DNA of 64,000 bases, taken from the NCBI RefSeq assembly GCF_000175575.2, contig NZ_CP005986.1, positions 2,118,615 through 2,182,614 of the forward strand. The letters are read 5' to 3'. Under the pieces are notes generated by a model, which had not been told where the DNA came from, did not search any database, and was given only the letters and a program-made list of their open reading frames with translations. The position numbers and the translations under genes are program-made. Shown in pieces: positions 34,993-44,286 of this stretch (its first letter is position 1; the number at the start of each line of letters is the position of its first letter). Origin of the DNA: Acidithiobacillus caldus ATCC 51756 (GTDB lineage Bacteria > Pseudomonadota > Gammaproteobacteria > Acidithiobacillales > Acidithiobacillaceae).

Positions 34993-35762
34993 GCGCAGAG
35001 CACGCCATCGTCTGCCGCGATGTCGCCACCCGTTTCGGTCCCCACTGGGTACACCGGCATCTGGATCTGGAGGTGCGCGCCGGTGAGATCCTGAGTATCG
35101 TAGGCGGAAGCGGCAGCGGCAAGACGACACTGCTGCGCGCCATGGTCGGACTCGTCCCCCACGTCGAGGGCGAGATCCGCATCCTCGGATCGTCCCTGGC
35201 GCAACTGCGTGGACGGGCAGCCGTGGCGCTGCGCCGGCGCTGGGGGATGCTCTTTCAGCAAGGGGCGCTGTTCAGTGCCCTGACGGTATTCGAGAACATC
35301 GCCTTTCCCATGCGCGAGTGGGGAGGACTCAGCGAAAGGGACATTCGTGAACTCGTCAGTCTCAAACTGCAGATGGTAGGCCTGCGCCCGGCGGATGCCT
35401 ACAAGCTTCCGGCAGAACTTTCCGGGGGTATGGTCAAGCGGGCAGCGCTGGCGCGTGCTCTGGCCCTGGAAGCGGAGATCCTCTTCCTCGACGAACCCAC
35501 CTCTGGCCTGGACCCCATCACCGCCGCCGATTTCGACGATCTGCTGCGCGACGTCCACCGGGATGTGGGTCTGACGGTGGTCATGGTGAGCCACGACCTG
35601 GATAGTATCGCCGCCACCTCCGACCGCATCGCCGTGCTCTCCCAGGGCAAGGTTCTGACCATTGGCTCCCTGCAGGAGGTAGCGGAGGTAGACGATCCCT
35701 ACGTACGGGAATTCTTCCACGGGGAGCGAGGCGAACGCGTGCTCAAGGCCCTGCGCTGCTGA
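34989..35762 (+). CDS. mlaF: Mla lipid-transport ATPase MlaF
   Basis: 257 residues. Walker A GGSGSGKTT, Q-loop MLFQQGALFSALTVFEN, signature LSGGMVKRAALARA (Met-Val-Lys in place of the common Gln is typical of MlaF), Walker B ILFLDEPTSGLDP and H-loop VSHDLD. The C-terminal tail after the ABC core (VREFFHGERGERVL) is also MlaF-like. It energises MlaE. Last gene of the plus-strand run, ending before a stem-loop shared with tolC. Confidence 0.94.
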   Translation: MSAEHAIVCRDVATRFGPHWVHRHLDLEVRAGEILSIVGGSGSGKTTLLRAMVGLVPHVEGEIRILGSSLAQLRGRAAVALRRRWGMLFQQGALFSALTVFENIAFPMREWGGLSERDIRELVSLKLQMVGLRPADAYKLPAELSGGMVKRAALARALALEAEILFLDEPTSGLDPITAADFDDLLRDVHRDVGLTVVMVSHDLDSIAATSDRIAVLSQGKVLTIGSLQEVAEVDDPYVREFFHGERGERVLKALRC

Positions 35763-35778
35763 TGACTTACTTTGGGTA

Positions 35779-35819
35779 CGGCGCCGCCGATCCGGGGGTG
35801 TGGCGGGGCAGCCGCCGTG
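35779..35819. terminator. GC-rich stem-loop between mlaF and tolC
   Basis: ACGGCG and CCGCC on the left pair with GGCGG and CGCCGT on the right, forming a bulged hairpin between two convergent genes. It lacks a T run, so efficiency is unclear, but the position suits a bidirectional terminator. Confidence 0.5.
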
Positions 35820-35826
35820 CTCTGGG

Positions 35827-37209
35827 CTAATCGCCCATGGCGGCGCTCTTCTGGTCGGCAGCCGCCCGGCTATCGGTGTGCTCGTGGGTCCCGGCACCGC
35901 CGCCCAGCAGACCGTTCACGGCACTGAGATCCGCCAGATCCAGCTGGCCGGCGGCCGCCTTCAACTGGACACGCGCGAGCACCTGATTGTAGAGGGCGAC
36001 GTTGTAGTCCTGCTCAGCGCGGATGTAGTCCGTAGCCGTCTGCAAGAGGTCGATGATGGAGCGCGTGCCCACCTCATAACCCTTACGGGTACCCTCCAGG
36101 GAAATCTTTGCCGACTCCACAGCCGCCTTGGCCGAGGCCAACTGGGCCACGCTGTCCTTGAGGTTGAGGAAAGCCGTCTGCGTATCCAGCCGTACCCGAT
36201 CGCGCACGCTGCCGACGTGATCCACCTGCGCCACGCTGAGGGCTTGGGCCTTCTGCACCCCACTGGAGATGCTTCCACCTTGATAAATGGGCATGGACAG
36301 ATTGAGGCTCACCCCCGCCTGATTCTCATTGAATCCCGGAAAGGGATTGCCATGCACATGCTGCGCGATGCCCTGCAGGTCTACCTTGGGCCAGCGCGCC
36401 CGCTGCTGGTACTGCACCGCTTCCTGGGCCGTACGCAGCTGCGCCTCGGCCTCGTGCATCAGCGGCTGATCCCGGATGGCCGCCTGAACCCAAGCGTCCA
36501 TGTCGTCCGGCTTCGGACCTTCGGCGGTAAAGGGCCGGAGATCCTCCAGATGACCAACGGGTGCGTGGGTGAGGCGCTCCAGGCCGCGCTCGGCGACGGA
36601 CACCGCATTGCGGGCACGGATCCGGTCCGACCGCGCTGCATCGAGGCGCGCTCGGGCCTCACGCACGGCAACGATATCGCCGGTGCCCACCTTCAGGGCC
36701 GCCTCCGTCTGCCGGTAGATGCTCTCCAGCAGGCGTCGCTGACGCTCGGCAATACGCTCCTGGGACTGCGCCTCCAGTACCTTGAAATAGGCCGTGGCCA
36801 CGCGCAGGGCCAGCTGCTGCTGCGTGTACAGCAGTGCCGCCGTCTGCGCCTGGATGCGGCTGTCGGCTTGACGCAGGGCCACATAGCTCTGACCATCGAA
36901 AACCGACTGGGTGAGGGTGACACTGTAACTGTCCGACAGATAGGCCTTGCTCAGGTCGAGCCCGGCAAAGCCGGAAAAGGTGCCCGTGTTGTAGCCCACG
37001 CTCGCCCCCAGCCCGAGGTGCGGCAACAGCGCCGCCCGCGCTGCCGGTTTGTCCTGAAGCGTGGCCTGCAACTGCGCGCGCGCCTCAGCGAGGGCCGGAT
37101 CGGTGCGGTAGGCCTGCTCATAGGCCGAAAGCAGATCCTCAGCGTAGACGCTGGAGCTTCCCAGACACAGCGCCGCTGCGCAGAGCAGCGACAAGCGCAA
37201 ATTGGACAT
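35827..37209 (-). CDS. tolC: TolC-family outer-membrane efflux channel
   Basis: 460 residues with a signal peptide ending SSVYA, then EDLLSAYEQAYRTDPALAEARAQL, the standard opening of TolC. Two internal repeats follow with long amphipathic helices and strand segments such as SYSVTLTQSVFDGQ and AGVSLNLSMPIYQGG. The C-terminal tail is His/Asp rich. TolC forms the trimeric exit duct for type I secretion and RND/ABC efflux; no inner-membrane partner is adjacent. ATG 37209 is chosen because it begins the signal peptide. A palindromic operator-like site lies about 40 bases upstream. Confidence 0.93.
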   Translation of the reverse strand: MSNLRLSLLCAAALCLGSSSVYAEDLLSAYEQAYRTDPALAEARAQLQATLQDKPAARAALLPHLGLGASVGYNTGTFSGFAGLDLSKAYLSDSYSVTLTQSVFDGQSYVALRQADSRIQAQTAALLYTQQQLALRVATAYFKVLEAQSQERIAERQRRLLESIYRQTEAALKVGTGDIVAVREARARLDAARSDRIRARNAVSVAERGLERLTHAPVGHLEDLRPFTAEGPKPDDMDAWVQAAIRDQPLMHEAEAQLRTAQEAVQYQQRARWPKVDLQGIAQHVHGNPFPGFNENQAGVSLNLSMPIYQGGSISSGVQKAQALSVAQVDHVGSVRDRVRLDTQTAFLNLKDSVAQLASAKAAVESAKISLEGTRKGYEVGTRSIIDLLQTATDYIRAEQDYNVALYNQVLARVQLKAAAGQLDLADLSAVNGLLGGGAGTHEHTDSRAAADQKSAAMGD

Positions 37210-37247
37210 GGCACACCCGCTCGGTCGCACAATGGTGACGATAGGTT

Positions 37248-37265
37248 ACCGACCGAACGGTCAGT
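37248..37265. promoter_or_regulatory. Palindromic operator-like site between tolC and pabB
   Basis: ACCGACCG-AA-CGGTCAGT is a near-perfect inverted repeat (seven of eight positions) 39 bases upstream of tolC and 94 bases upstream of the divergent pabB. The ACCGNNCGGT-like core resembles operators of TetR-family efflux repressors. No regulator gene is adjacent. It probably controls tolC; an effect on pabB is possible. Confidence 0.55.
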
Positions 37266-37358
37266 ATTCAAGAGATATTGTACTCCCCTGTATTCGGCTT
37301 GGGCAAACGCGGGAATCTGGCTATGCTCTAAAGCCCCTCCGCCAAGGATCGAAGCGCC

Positions 37359-38783
37359 ATGGCCCAACTCTGGTACAGCCTACCCTATCCCAGCGCGCAC
37401 CAGCCACTGCCAAGTGCGCGGATGGCATCGGAACCCTGGACCTTGTTCCTGGACAGCTGTGCATCGGGTGGGCAGCGCGGCCGTTTCGACATCCTGCTGC
37501 GCCGCCCACGCTGGCGCGTCTGGCAGCAAGGAGGCCAGACCTTCCTTGCCGAGGGCGGTAATGCCCCGAAGACTTCCAACGATACGCTGATCTCCGTCCT
37601 GCGCGCCATCGCCCGCGAGGAGCAGGAGCGCATCAGGGGTCTCGACGCTTTTCCCATGCACTACCCCTTTGCCGGGGGTTTTGCGGGTTTTTTCAGTTAC
37701 GACTGGGGTCGGCAAATGCTGGGCATTCCAGGCCCGGACGACCCGACCCTGCCGACGGCAGCTCTGGCCTGGTACGACAGCGCCTACCTGGTCGACCACC
37801 TGCGCCGTGAGGCCGGATTCTGGGGGCATGCCGACGATCTGCTGGCGTTGCGCGCGGAGATGGCAGAACCCTCGGATCGAGAAGAAACGATCCTGGGCGA
37901 CAGCGATGTCCAGCCCATGTGGTCGGCTGAGCTGTATCGCAGTGCCTTTGCCAAAGTTCAGGCATACCTGCGCGCGGGCGATGTCTATCAGCTGAATCTG
38001 GCCCAGGCCTTCCAGGCCAACTGGTCGGGGACCCCATGGCAACTCTACCGTGCCCTGCGCCAGCGCAATCCCGCGCCCTTTGCCGCCTTTTTCGCGCTGC
38101 CCGAGGCGACCCTCTTGAGCCTGTCTCCCGAACGGCTGGTGAGTCTGTGCGATGGACAGCTGCAGGCCCGGCCCATCAAGGGAACCCGACGTCGGGACCC
38201 GGATCCCCTGCGCGACCGCGCCCGGGCCGCCGAGCTTTGTGCCAGTCCCAAGGATCGGGCCGAAAATGTCATGATCGTCGATCTGCTGCGCAATGACCTG
38301 GGACGGGTGGCCGAACTCGGCTCCGTGCGCGTGTCCCAGTTGTGCGCCCTGGAGAGCTTTCCCGCCGTCCATCACCTGGTCAGCAGCGTCGAAGCACGCC
38401 TGCACCCGGACTGCGACCCCTGGGACGTGCTACTGTCCTGCCTGCCCGGTGGATCCGTCACCGGGGCGCCCAAACGCCACGCCGTGGAACTCCTGCAGTC
38501 GCTGGAGGCAAAACCCCGAGGGTTTTATTGCGGAAGCCTGGGTTATGTGGACGCGCGCGGACGCATGGACTGGAACATCCTCATCCGCAGCCTGAGCTAC
38601 CGCGCCGGACAGGTCCAGTATTGGGGAGGCGGCGGCATCGTCATGGATTCCGAGGCCGACGCCGAATATCGGGAGAGCCTGGACAAGGTGGCCTTCATTA
38701 CGGCCACCCTGAGCGCCAGACGGGATACTGTGCCGTCGGCTACTGCGTGCGCAGAACGAAGAGCAGCAGAGACCGGGCAGTGA
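37359..38783 (+). CDS. pabB: Aminodeoxychorismate synthase component I
   Basis: 474 residues of the chorismate-binding family. PIKGTRRR at residues 272-279 has Lys274, which distinguishes PabB from TrpE (Ala at this place). FLDSCASGG near residue 30, DVYQLNLAQ, ENVMIVDLLRNDLGR, GGSVTGAPK and GSLGYVDARGRMDWNILIRS are family signatures. PabB with a PabA/TrpG glutaminase makes 4-amino-4-deoxychorismate for folate; neither pabA nor pabC is adjacent. The last 44 bases overlap the end of glgX on the other strand. Confidence 0.95.
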   Translation: MAQLWYSLPYPSAHQPLPSARMASEPWTLFLDSCASGGQRGRFDILLRRPRWRVWQQGGQTFLAEGGNAPKTSNDTLISVLRAIAREEQERIRGLDAFPMHYPFAGGFAGFFSYDWGRQMLGIPGPDDPTLPTAALAWYDSAYLVDHLRREAGFWGHADDLLALRAEMAEPSDREETILGDSDVQPMWSAELYRSAFAKVQAYLRAGDVYQLNLAQAFQANWSGTPWQLYRALRQRNPAPFAAFFALPEATLLSLSPERLVSLCDGQLQARPIKGTRRRDPDPLRDRARAAELCASPKDRAENVMIVDLLRNDLGRVAELGSVRVSQLCALESFPAVHHLVSSVEARLHPDCDPWDVLLSCLPGGSVTGAPKRHAVELLQSLEAKPRGFYCGSLGYVDARGRMDWNILIRSLSYRAGQVQYWGGGGIVMDSEADAEYRESLDKVAFITATLSARRDTVPSATACAERRAAETGQ

Positions 38784-40848
38784 CCAGGTAAGGGGCGGAA
38801 AGGGCAAAGCTTTGGGCATCTGCGTCCGGGATATTGGTGTCCACCAGACGTTCCCAGGATTTTCCCTCACTGACCTTGGGCAGACAAAACTCCACCGCCT
38901 GCGCCGCCGCGTTGAGGATGAGCAGAAGCGTGTCGTCTTCACCGCGTCGGACAATGCCCGTTGCCTGGGCCCGGCCATCGAGAAGGACGCCCAGACAGCG
39001 AGCATTCTCGTCCTGCCACTCCCCTTCGGTCATCTCCTCGCCATTGGCATTGATCCAGCTGACATCCTTCACCTTCAGGGTCTCGTGATAGCGCCCCAGC
39101 AGAAAACGGCCGTGGCGGAGCATGGGGTAGCGCTGGCGTAGCTGGATCACCTTCTGCACAAATCGAATCTGGGCCTGCGCCGCGGCATCGTGATCCCAGT
39201 GCAGCCAGCCCAGATCGTTATCCTGACAGTACACGTTGTTGTTGCCCTGGCGCGTTGCCCCAAACTCATCACCGCTGCACAGCAGGGGCACTCCCTGGGA
39301 AAAGAACAGGCTTGCCAGAAAATTGCGCATCTGCCGCTGGCGCAATTCGACGATGTCCTCTTGATCCGTGGGACCCTCCACGCCACAGTTCCAAGACCGG
39401 TTGTCGTCGCTTCCGTCGCGATTGTCGTCACCGTTTGCTTCGTTGTGCTTATCGTTGTATGCGGTCAGATCGTACAGACTGAAGCCATCGTGCACCGCGA
39501 CAAAATTCACCGAGGCAAAGGGACTGCGTCCCTGATGGTCGTAAATATCCCCGGAAGCCGTCAGTCGTCGGGCCAAATCCGGAAGCTGCCCGGGGTCACC
39601 ACGCCAGAAGGCGCGCAGGGTATCGCGGTATCTGCCATTCCACTCGGCCCAACCCGGTGGAAAATTCCCCAGTTGATAACCACCAGGACCACTATCCCAG
39701 GGCTCTGCAACCAGCTTCACCCGCGCCAGGGTCGGGTCCTGAGCGACGGCCACGAAAAACCCGTTGCGCTGACTGAAGCCATCGGGTTCACGACCCAGGA
39801 TGGTGGCGAGATCAAAGCGAAAGCCATCCACGTGCATGACCTCCACCCAGTAGCGCAGAGAATCCGTTACCATCTGCACTACGCGAGGATGGCCGGTATC
39901 CAGGGTATTTCCGGTGCCGGTATCGTTGATGTAATACCGCCCTTGATCGGGCAGCAGCTTGTAGTAGACGGCATTATCGATGCCGCGAAACGACAGGGTC
40001 GGACCAAGCTCGCTGCCTTCCGCCGTGTGGTTATAAACCACGTCGAGGACGACCTCGAGATCGCGCTCGTGCGCCGCTGCGACGAAACGCTTGAACTCCT
40101 CGATACCCCCATCGCTGAGGTACTGCGGATGGGGCGCGAAAAAGGCGATGCTGTTGTAGCCCCAATAATTGCGCAACCCCTTGTCCAACAGATATTGATC
40201 GTGCACGAAGGCATGGATCGGCATGAGCTCTATGGCCGAAACCCCCAAGGCACGGACGTAATCCAGGAGATCGGGGGTGGCGAGACCGGCAAAGGTGCCG
40301 CGCAGATCGTCCCGCACCTTGGGGTGGCGCATGGTCATGCCGCGTACGTGCATCTCGTAAAAGGAGGTCTCGTTCCAGGCTTTTTGCGGATGCCGGTCAC
40401 TACCCCAGTCGTAGCCTTCATCCACCACGCGACATTTGGGAATGAAGGGCGCACTGTCGCGCTCGTCAAAACTGAGATCCTTGTCCTTGTGGCCAATCTC
40501 GTAGCCAAACAGTGCCGGATCCCAGCGCAGCTCTCCCCACAGTTGCCGGGCGTAGGGGTCGATCAACAGTTTGTTGGCATTGAAACGATGGCCCGCCTCA
40601 GGAGCATATTCACCATGCACGCGATACCCGTAGAGCTGACCTGGGGCGAGCCCTTCGATATAACCGTGCCAGACCTCGTTGCTATACTCCGGCAAGGCGA
40701 TTCGGGCCAGTTCGCGCTGGCCATCGTCGGCAAAGAGACAAAGCTCTACCTTGCTGGCATTGCGGGAAAACAGCGCGAAATTGACGCCCTTGCCATCCCA
40801 ATGGGCTCCCATGGGAAAGGGTAAACCTTCTCGTACACGATAATCCAT
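38740..40848 (-). CDS. glgX: Glycogen debranching enzyme / isoamylase-type GlgX
   Basis: 702 residues from MDYRVREGLPFPMGAHWDG. An N-terminal CBM48-like domain precedes a GH13 catalytic domain with VVLDVVYNHTAEGS, GFRFDLATIL (nucleophile Asp), KLVAEPWD (acid Glu) and FVAVHDGFSL (His-Asp), plus the GlgX-specific DNRSWNCGVEG. It cleaves alpha-1,6 branches of glycogen. ATG 40848 has AGGAG five bases upstream; the longer frame has none. No other glycogen gene is present in the window. Confidence 0.95.
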   Translation of the reverse strand: MDYRVREGLPFPMGAHWDGKGVNFALFSRNASKVELCLFADDGQRELARIALPEYSNEVWHGYIEGLAPGQLYGYRVHGEYAPEAGHRFNANKLLIDPYARQLWGELRWDPALFGYEIGHKDKDLSFDERDSAPFIPKCRVVDEGYDWGSDRHPQKAWNETSFYEMHVRGMTMRHPKVRDDLRGTFAGLATPDLLDYVRALGVSAIELMPIHAFVHDQYLLDKGLRNYWGYNSIAFFAPHPQYLSDGGIEEFKRFVAAAHERDLEVVLDVVYNHTAEGSELGPTLSFRGIDNAVYYKLLPDQGRYYINDTGTGNTLDTGHPRVVQMVTDSLRYWVEVMHVDGFRFDLATILGREPDGFSQRNGFFVAVAQDPTLARVKLVAEPWDSGPGGYQLGNFPPGWAEWNGRYRDTLRAFWRGDPGQLPDLARRLTASGDIYDHQGRSPFASVNFVAVHDGFSLYDLTAYNDKHNEANGDDNRDGSDDNRSWNCGVEGPTDQEDIVELRQRQMRNFLASLFFSQGVPLLCSGDEFGATRQGNNNVYCQDNDLGWLHWDHDAAAQAQIRFVQKVIQLRQRYPMLRHGRFLLGRYHETLKVKDVSWINANGEEMTEGEWQDENARCLGVLLDGRAQATGIVRRGEDDTLLLILNAAAQAVEFCLPKVSEGKSWERLVDTNIPDADAQSFALSAPYLVTARSLLLFVLRTQ

Positions 40849-40972
40849 AATCACTCCTGCGTCGCTTCGTGGGCAGTGAGAGTATAGTCCGACCCCGCCG
40901 CCACCGGATTTGCCGAGATCCCCGCGACGGGTTAGAGTCTGCACCTCGCAGAGACAGGGGCAATCGTTTTCG

Positions 40973-41986
40973 GTGACTACCGTCGCAGAAAATCCGCGTC
41001 CGCCGCACAAGCGACCGAAGCGCGGGCATTGGCAACTGATGGCGCAAGTCGCCTTCACGGCGGTGGTGCTTGCCTGGCTGTTCCAGAAAACCGACTGGCC
41101 GCACCTGCTGCAGCGGTTTGAGGAGATGGACCCGTGGTGGTTCGCAGCGGCCGCGGCAAGCTACGCGGCCAATATCAGTATCTCCTCGGGCCGCTGGTGG
41201 ATCATCCTGCGCGCGCTCTCCCGTCCCGCGCCCATCGCCTGGCTGTGGCGGCTGAACTGGGTGGGGGCCTATTTCAATCAGGTGCTGCCGGGCTCGGTGT
41301 CTGGCGACTTCCTGCGGGCCTGGTACACGCGCCACCAGGCCCGGGGCATGCCCTTCGCTCTGGCGGCCGTCTTCAGCGACCGCTTCATCGGCATGGGTGC
41401 CCTGGTGGGTATCGCTTTGACGGCCTTTCTTCTGGGCGGACGCCATGTCGCCCTGCTGCCGGGTATGGATAAGACCATGGCGGTGGTGGTGGCCGGATAC
41501 GTGCTCATCGTGGCGCTGATCTTGACCCCGTGGCTGAACTTCCTGAACACCCATCTGGGAAAGGTCGGGAACAAGCTGCACGATATCCGCCTGGGCATGG
41601 CCGCCCTCCTCCGTCACCCCAAGGCCCTCGCCGCAACCATCGGCCTATCCCTAATCGTCCAAGGCTTTTCCATCCTCACCTTCTGGTCTCTGGCGCAAGC
41701 GCTGCGGGTTCACCTGGATCCCGCTGCCGTCTGGCTCGTCTGGCCGCTGGTGAGCCTCTTTCTCGCCCTACCGGTCTCCTTTGCCGGCTGGGGCCTGCGC
41801 GAGGGGCTCGTCGTGCTGTACTTGGGAGCCCTGCATATCGGCCACGATGCCGCCCTGGCCCTCTCGCTGCTCACGGGCGCAACCGTACTGCTGACAAGCC
41901 TTCCAGGAGCGCTACTGTGGTTCGGCATCGGCCACCACCGATTGTCCCAGCACCCGGCGATTGAAGCCAGCGAAAACCCTCGCTAA
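40973..41986 (+). CDS. UPF0104 / lysylphosphatidylglycerol-synthase-like membrane protein
   Basis: 337 residues with about eight membrane helices. Features include GAYFNQVLPGSVSGDFLRAWYTR, DRFIGMGALVG and PVSFAGWGLREG, typical of the AglD/HpnL-like superfamily. Function unknown; relatives act in lipid or glycolipid transfer. GTG 40973 is used because the preceding 21 codons are Arg-rich and improbable; AGGGG lies 12 or so bases ahead. Monocistronic, followed by tRNA-Thr. A paralogue-type protein, hpnL, is in the hopanoid operon. Confidence 0.78.
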   Translation: MTTVAENPRPPHKRPKRGHWQLMAQVAFTAVVLAWLFQKTDWPHLLQRFEEMDPWWFAAAAASYAANISISSGRWWIILRALSRPAPIAWLWRLNWVGAYFNQVLPGSVSGDFLRAWYTRHQARGMPFALAAVFSDRFIGMGALVGIALTAFLLGGRHVALLPGMDKTMAVVVAGYVLIVALILTPWLNFLNTHLGKVGNKLHDIRLGMAALLRHPKALAATIGLSLIVQGFSILTFWSLAQALRVHLDPAAVWLVWPLVSLFLALPVSFAGWGLREGLVVLYLGALHIGHDAALALSLLTGATVLLTSLPGALLWFGIGHHRLSQHPAIEASENPR

Positions 41987-42002
41987 ACTCGCCGAGGACG
42001 AT

Positions 42003-42078
42003 GCCGGCATAGCTCAGCAGGTAGAGCAACCGATTTGTAATCGGTAGGTCACGGGTTCGATTCCTGTTGCCGGCACCA
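42003..42078 (+). tRNA. tRNA-Thr(UGU)
   Basis: 76 nt with encoded CCA. Acceptor GCCGGCA/TGCCGGC, D arm GCTC/GAGC, anticodon stem CCGAT/ATCGG with loop TTTGTAA (anticodon UGU), T arm with GTTCGATTC. Reads ACA and related Thr codons. Confidence 0.97.
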
Positions 42079-42600
42079 ACTAAAGGAATTAATTGGATTT
42101 TTCAACCCCCGATAGCCCGCATCGTCGTAAACGGTGCAGGAAGTCGATCCAGAAGGCCCTCGTCTCGGCTAGACCTACCGCTATGCCCCGTACCTCGGGC
42201 CGGATTTCGGTATGCTCGGCGCCGTGCGCGTAATGCGCCGCCCCGCATTGGGACTCGGCTTCCACCCCCATCGAGCTGCAACGCCAACTGCCCCAACCCG
42301 CGCGACAAATCACGTCGGCCTCCTTTTCCACAAATTGCATCAGCGTCGTGCTGTCCATGGTCAGCGCCGTGGTCTCCATCGTTGGTTGCATTCAAGCCAC
42401 CTCCAGTGTTCGGAGATCCGCGGTGGCCACCCAGTCCCGCCAACGATGTACACCCCGCCCTGGAATACTACCCGCACACACGATGGTACTCGGTTACAAA
42501 ATGCATAATTTGGGCTTTCTCGGGACGCAGCGCGTCTATGAAAGGTCGGGCTGAGCGATTAAGATGCTCGCGGAATCGTTTGGAGTGGATCTTGCCCGTC
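42079..42600. other. Intergenic region after tRNA-Thr
   Basis: No recognisable gene. A plus-strand frame stays open but its product is Pro/Arg/Ser rich and unlike a protein; a minus-strand frame is equally featureless. It may be remains of an insertion at the tRNA 3' end, but I see no second copy of the tRNA end to prove an attachment site. Confidence 0.4.
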
Positions 42601-43679
42601 ATGCCGATTCGCCGTGCCCTGTCATCCCAGTTTTTGGCTTTTTCCCGGGGGCGGTACCCTAGGGCCTTGACTGCATGCGTGTTGCGCATCGTCCTCTGCT
42701 TCGCCGCAAGCGGCGCGGCGCCCCTGGCGCTGGCGGCCGAGTCCGCTGCAACGTGGCAGGGCGGCAGTGTCTGGAAGGGGCAAATCGCCAAGCAGCCGGT
42801 GCACGTCTGTTTTCAACGCGAAGATTGGGCGTTGTACTATTACGACAAACACCAGACCCTGATCGCGCTCACGCCCGAAAATGACCGGCGCGTGTGGCGT
42901 GAGCTGGTAGACCTGGACGGCAGGCCAAAATATAACGGTGCGGTATGGCGTATCGGCACGGTGACCGAGGATTCCATGTCCGTCGACTGGGAGCGGCAGG
43001 GCAAGACGCTGCACGTCACCCTCACCCGGGTACCGCTGACGGCGGAAGATTCGAAGAACAACGCCTGCGCGACTCAGGCCTTCAACGCGCCGCGCTACGC
43101 CGTCAAACCCAGGATCGTGCAGCGCGACGACCCACGCCGGCCCTTCATCGATCTGTCCGTCGACTACGGCCCGGCGTTCAAGAAAAACTACTCCGCCCAA
43201 GGCGTTTTGCTCCGCGGCAGCGACCCGCGGGCACGGCGTTTCAACGCCTGGGCGCGGCGGCACATGCAAGAAATTGCGGACGACTTCTACGATTGCCAAG
43301 AGGGAGCGCTTTTCGGGCAGGGGTCGGATGGTTCCCAAGAGCTGTCGTTGTTGTGGCCGCCAGAGATCATCGTTGGGCGTTTTCTGCAGTGGGCTGAGTC
43401 GCACAAGAATCAGTGCGCCATGCGGCCGGGTTAAAGGATCCCGACAACGTCGGTGAATCTTCAGAGTGCCGTGACGTGCTCGGCCACGCGAGCTACCAGG
43501 TTGCCATCGGCCGGGACGGTCTGTATTTCACCCCCGCCTTTCTTCCACTCGAAGGGCCGGACTGCACGACAACTCTGCGCCTGTCTTTTTCCCAGCTCAA
43601 GCCGCTGCTCTCGCCGCTCGGTCGGCAGCAGATGGGGGCACTCTTCGCCGATAAAAAGGGCGGGTCAGGCAAGAAATGA
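42601..43679 (+). pseudogene. Secreted protein of unknown function, probably frameshifted near 43.42 kb
   Basis: The first part (42601-43434, 277 codons) opens with MPIRRALSSQF, a signal peptide ending LALAAES, then a soluble domain with FQREDWALYYYDKHQ and GPAFKKNYSAQG. It stops soon after VGRFLQWAESHKNQC. A second frame, open from 43413 to 43679, continues with YQVAIGRDGLYFTPAFLPLEG and LKPLLSPLGRQQMGALFADKK, a pattern like the C-terminal domain of RsiV/DUF3298-type proteins. The simplest reading is one gene split by a single-base indel, or a sequencing error. No function can be given. Confidence 0.55.
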
Positions 43680-44286
43680 TGGGACTGCCGCACACCCTGG
43701 ACGAAGGTGCGCCAACTGCTTGACAACTCGGGATCAGCCAGAAAAAAGCCACGGTGGCATCCAGAGAGAACTTCACGCTCGCTCTTCGTCCCTGAGCGCA
43801 CGTATTTTGACCCCCGCCTCGGAGGGGCGCGACGCCGTGAAAGACAAGTCCCCGCCACCATCCCGGCCGCGTGGACCTGCCCGATACCCTGCCCCGCCTT
43901 GAGCTCCGCCACGACCCCGACGGCTGCACCTACGGCTAGTGCGGCGGCCCTCTGGAGACGATTGGTCATCCGCCACATCTGCCCGAAGCTGGCCTGCCGC
44001 CCTTGCAGTACCCTCGAAAGCCCGGCCATGCCGGCGCAGGTAATCGATAAGGGTTTGCCTACGGCGCACAGGGCGGCTCAGGTCCTGACGGCCAAGCACG
44101 TGGATCGCCTGCCCCGGTAGCGGAACGTCTTCGCGCATACCCCGGACCGCAACGGCAGCCGAGCTTCCTGACCATCTCCCCGATCCGTGACGCGATTACG
44201 GGTTGGCGCGCCGCGGCGCGGGCTGGTAGGCACTCGGTCTCTCTCTGATGGTGTCTATTCCGAGCTCAAGTCGCCGGATGGATAGC
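43680..44286. other. Degenerate region without an intact gene
   Basis: Both strands have moderate-length frames but no product I recognise and no good ribosome site. A minus-strand frame (43773-44138) includes IHVLGRQDLSRPVRRRQTL and another (ending 43493) has a hydrophobic start, MAGLSRVLQGRQASF; they may be pieces of former genes. Together with the frameshifted gene to its left and the toxin-antitoxin pair to its right this looks like an accessory, decaying stretch. Confidence 0.4.

Noticed and set aside
35800-37590. 596-codon plus-strand frame
   Set aside because: Antisense to tolC; composition typical of a reverse-complement shadow in GC-rich DNA.
39190-40824. 544-codon plus-strand frame
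   Set aside because: Antisense to glgX, which carries all GH13 catalytic motifs.
42003-42600. Integration site at the 3' end of tRNA-Thr
   Set aside because: No integrase gene and no second copy of the tRNA end found in the downstream accessory stretch.
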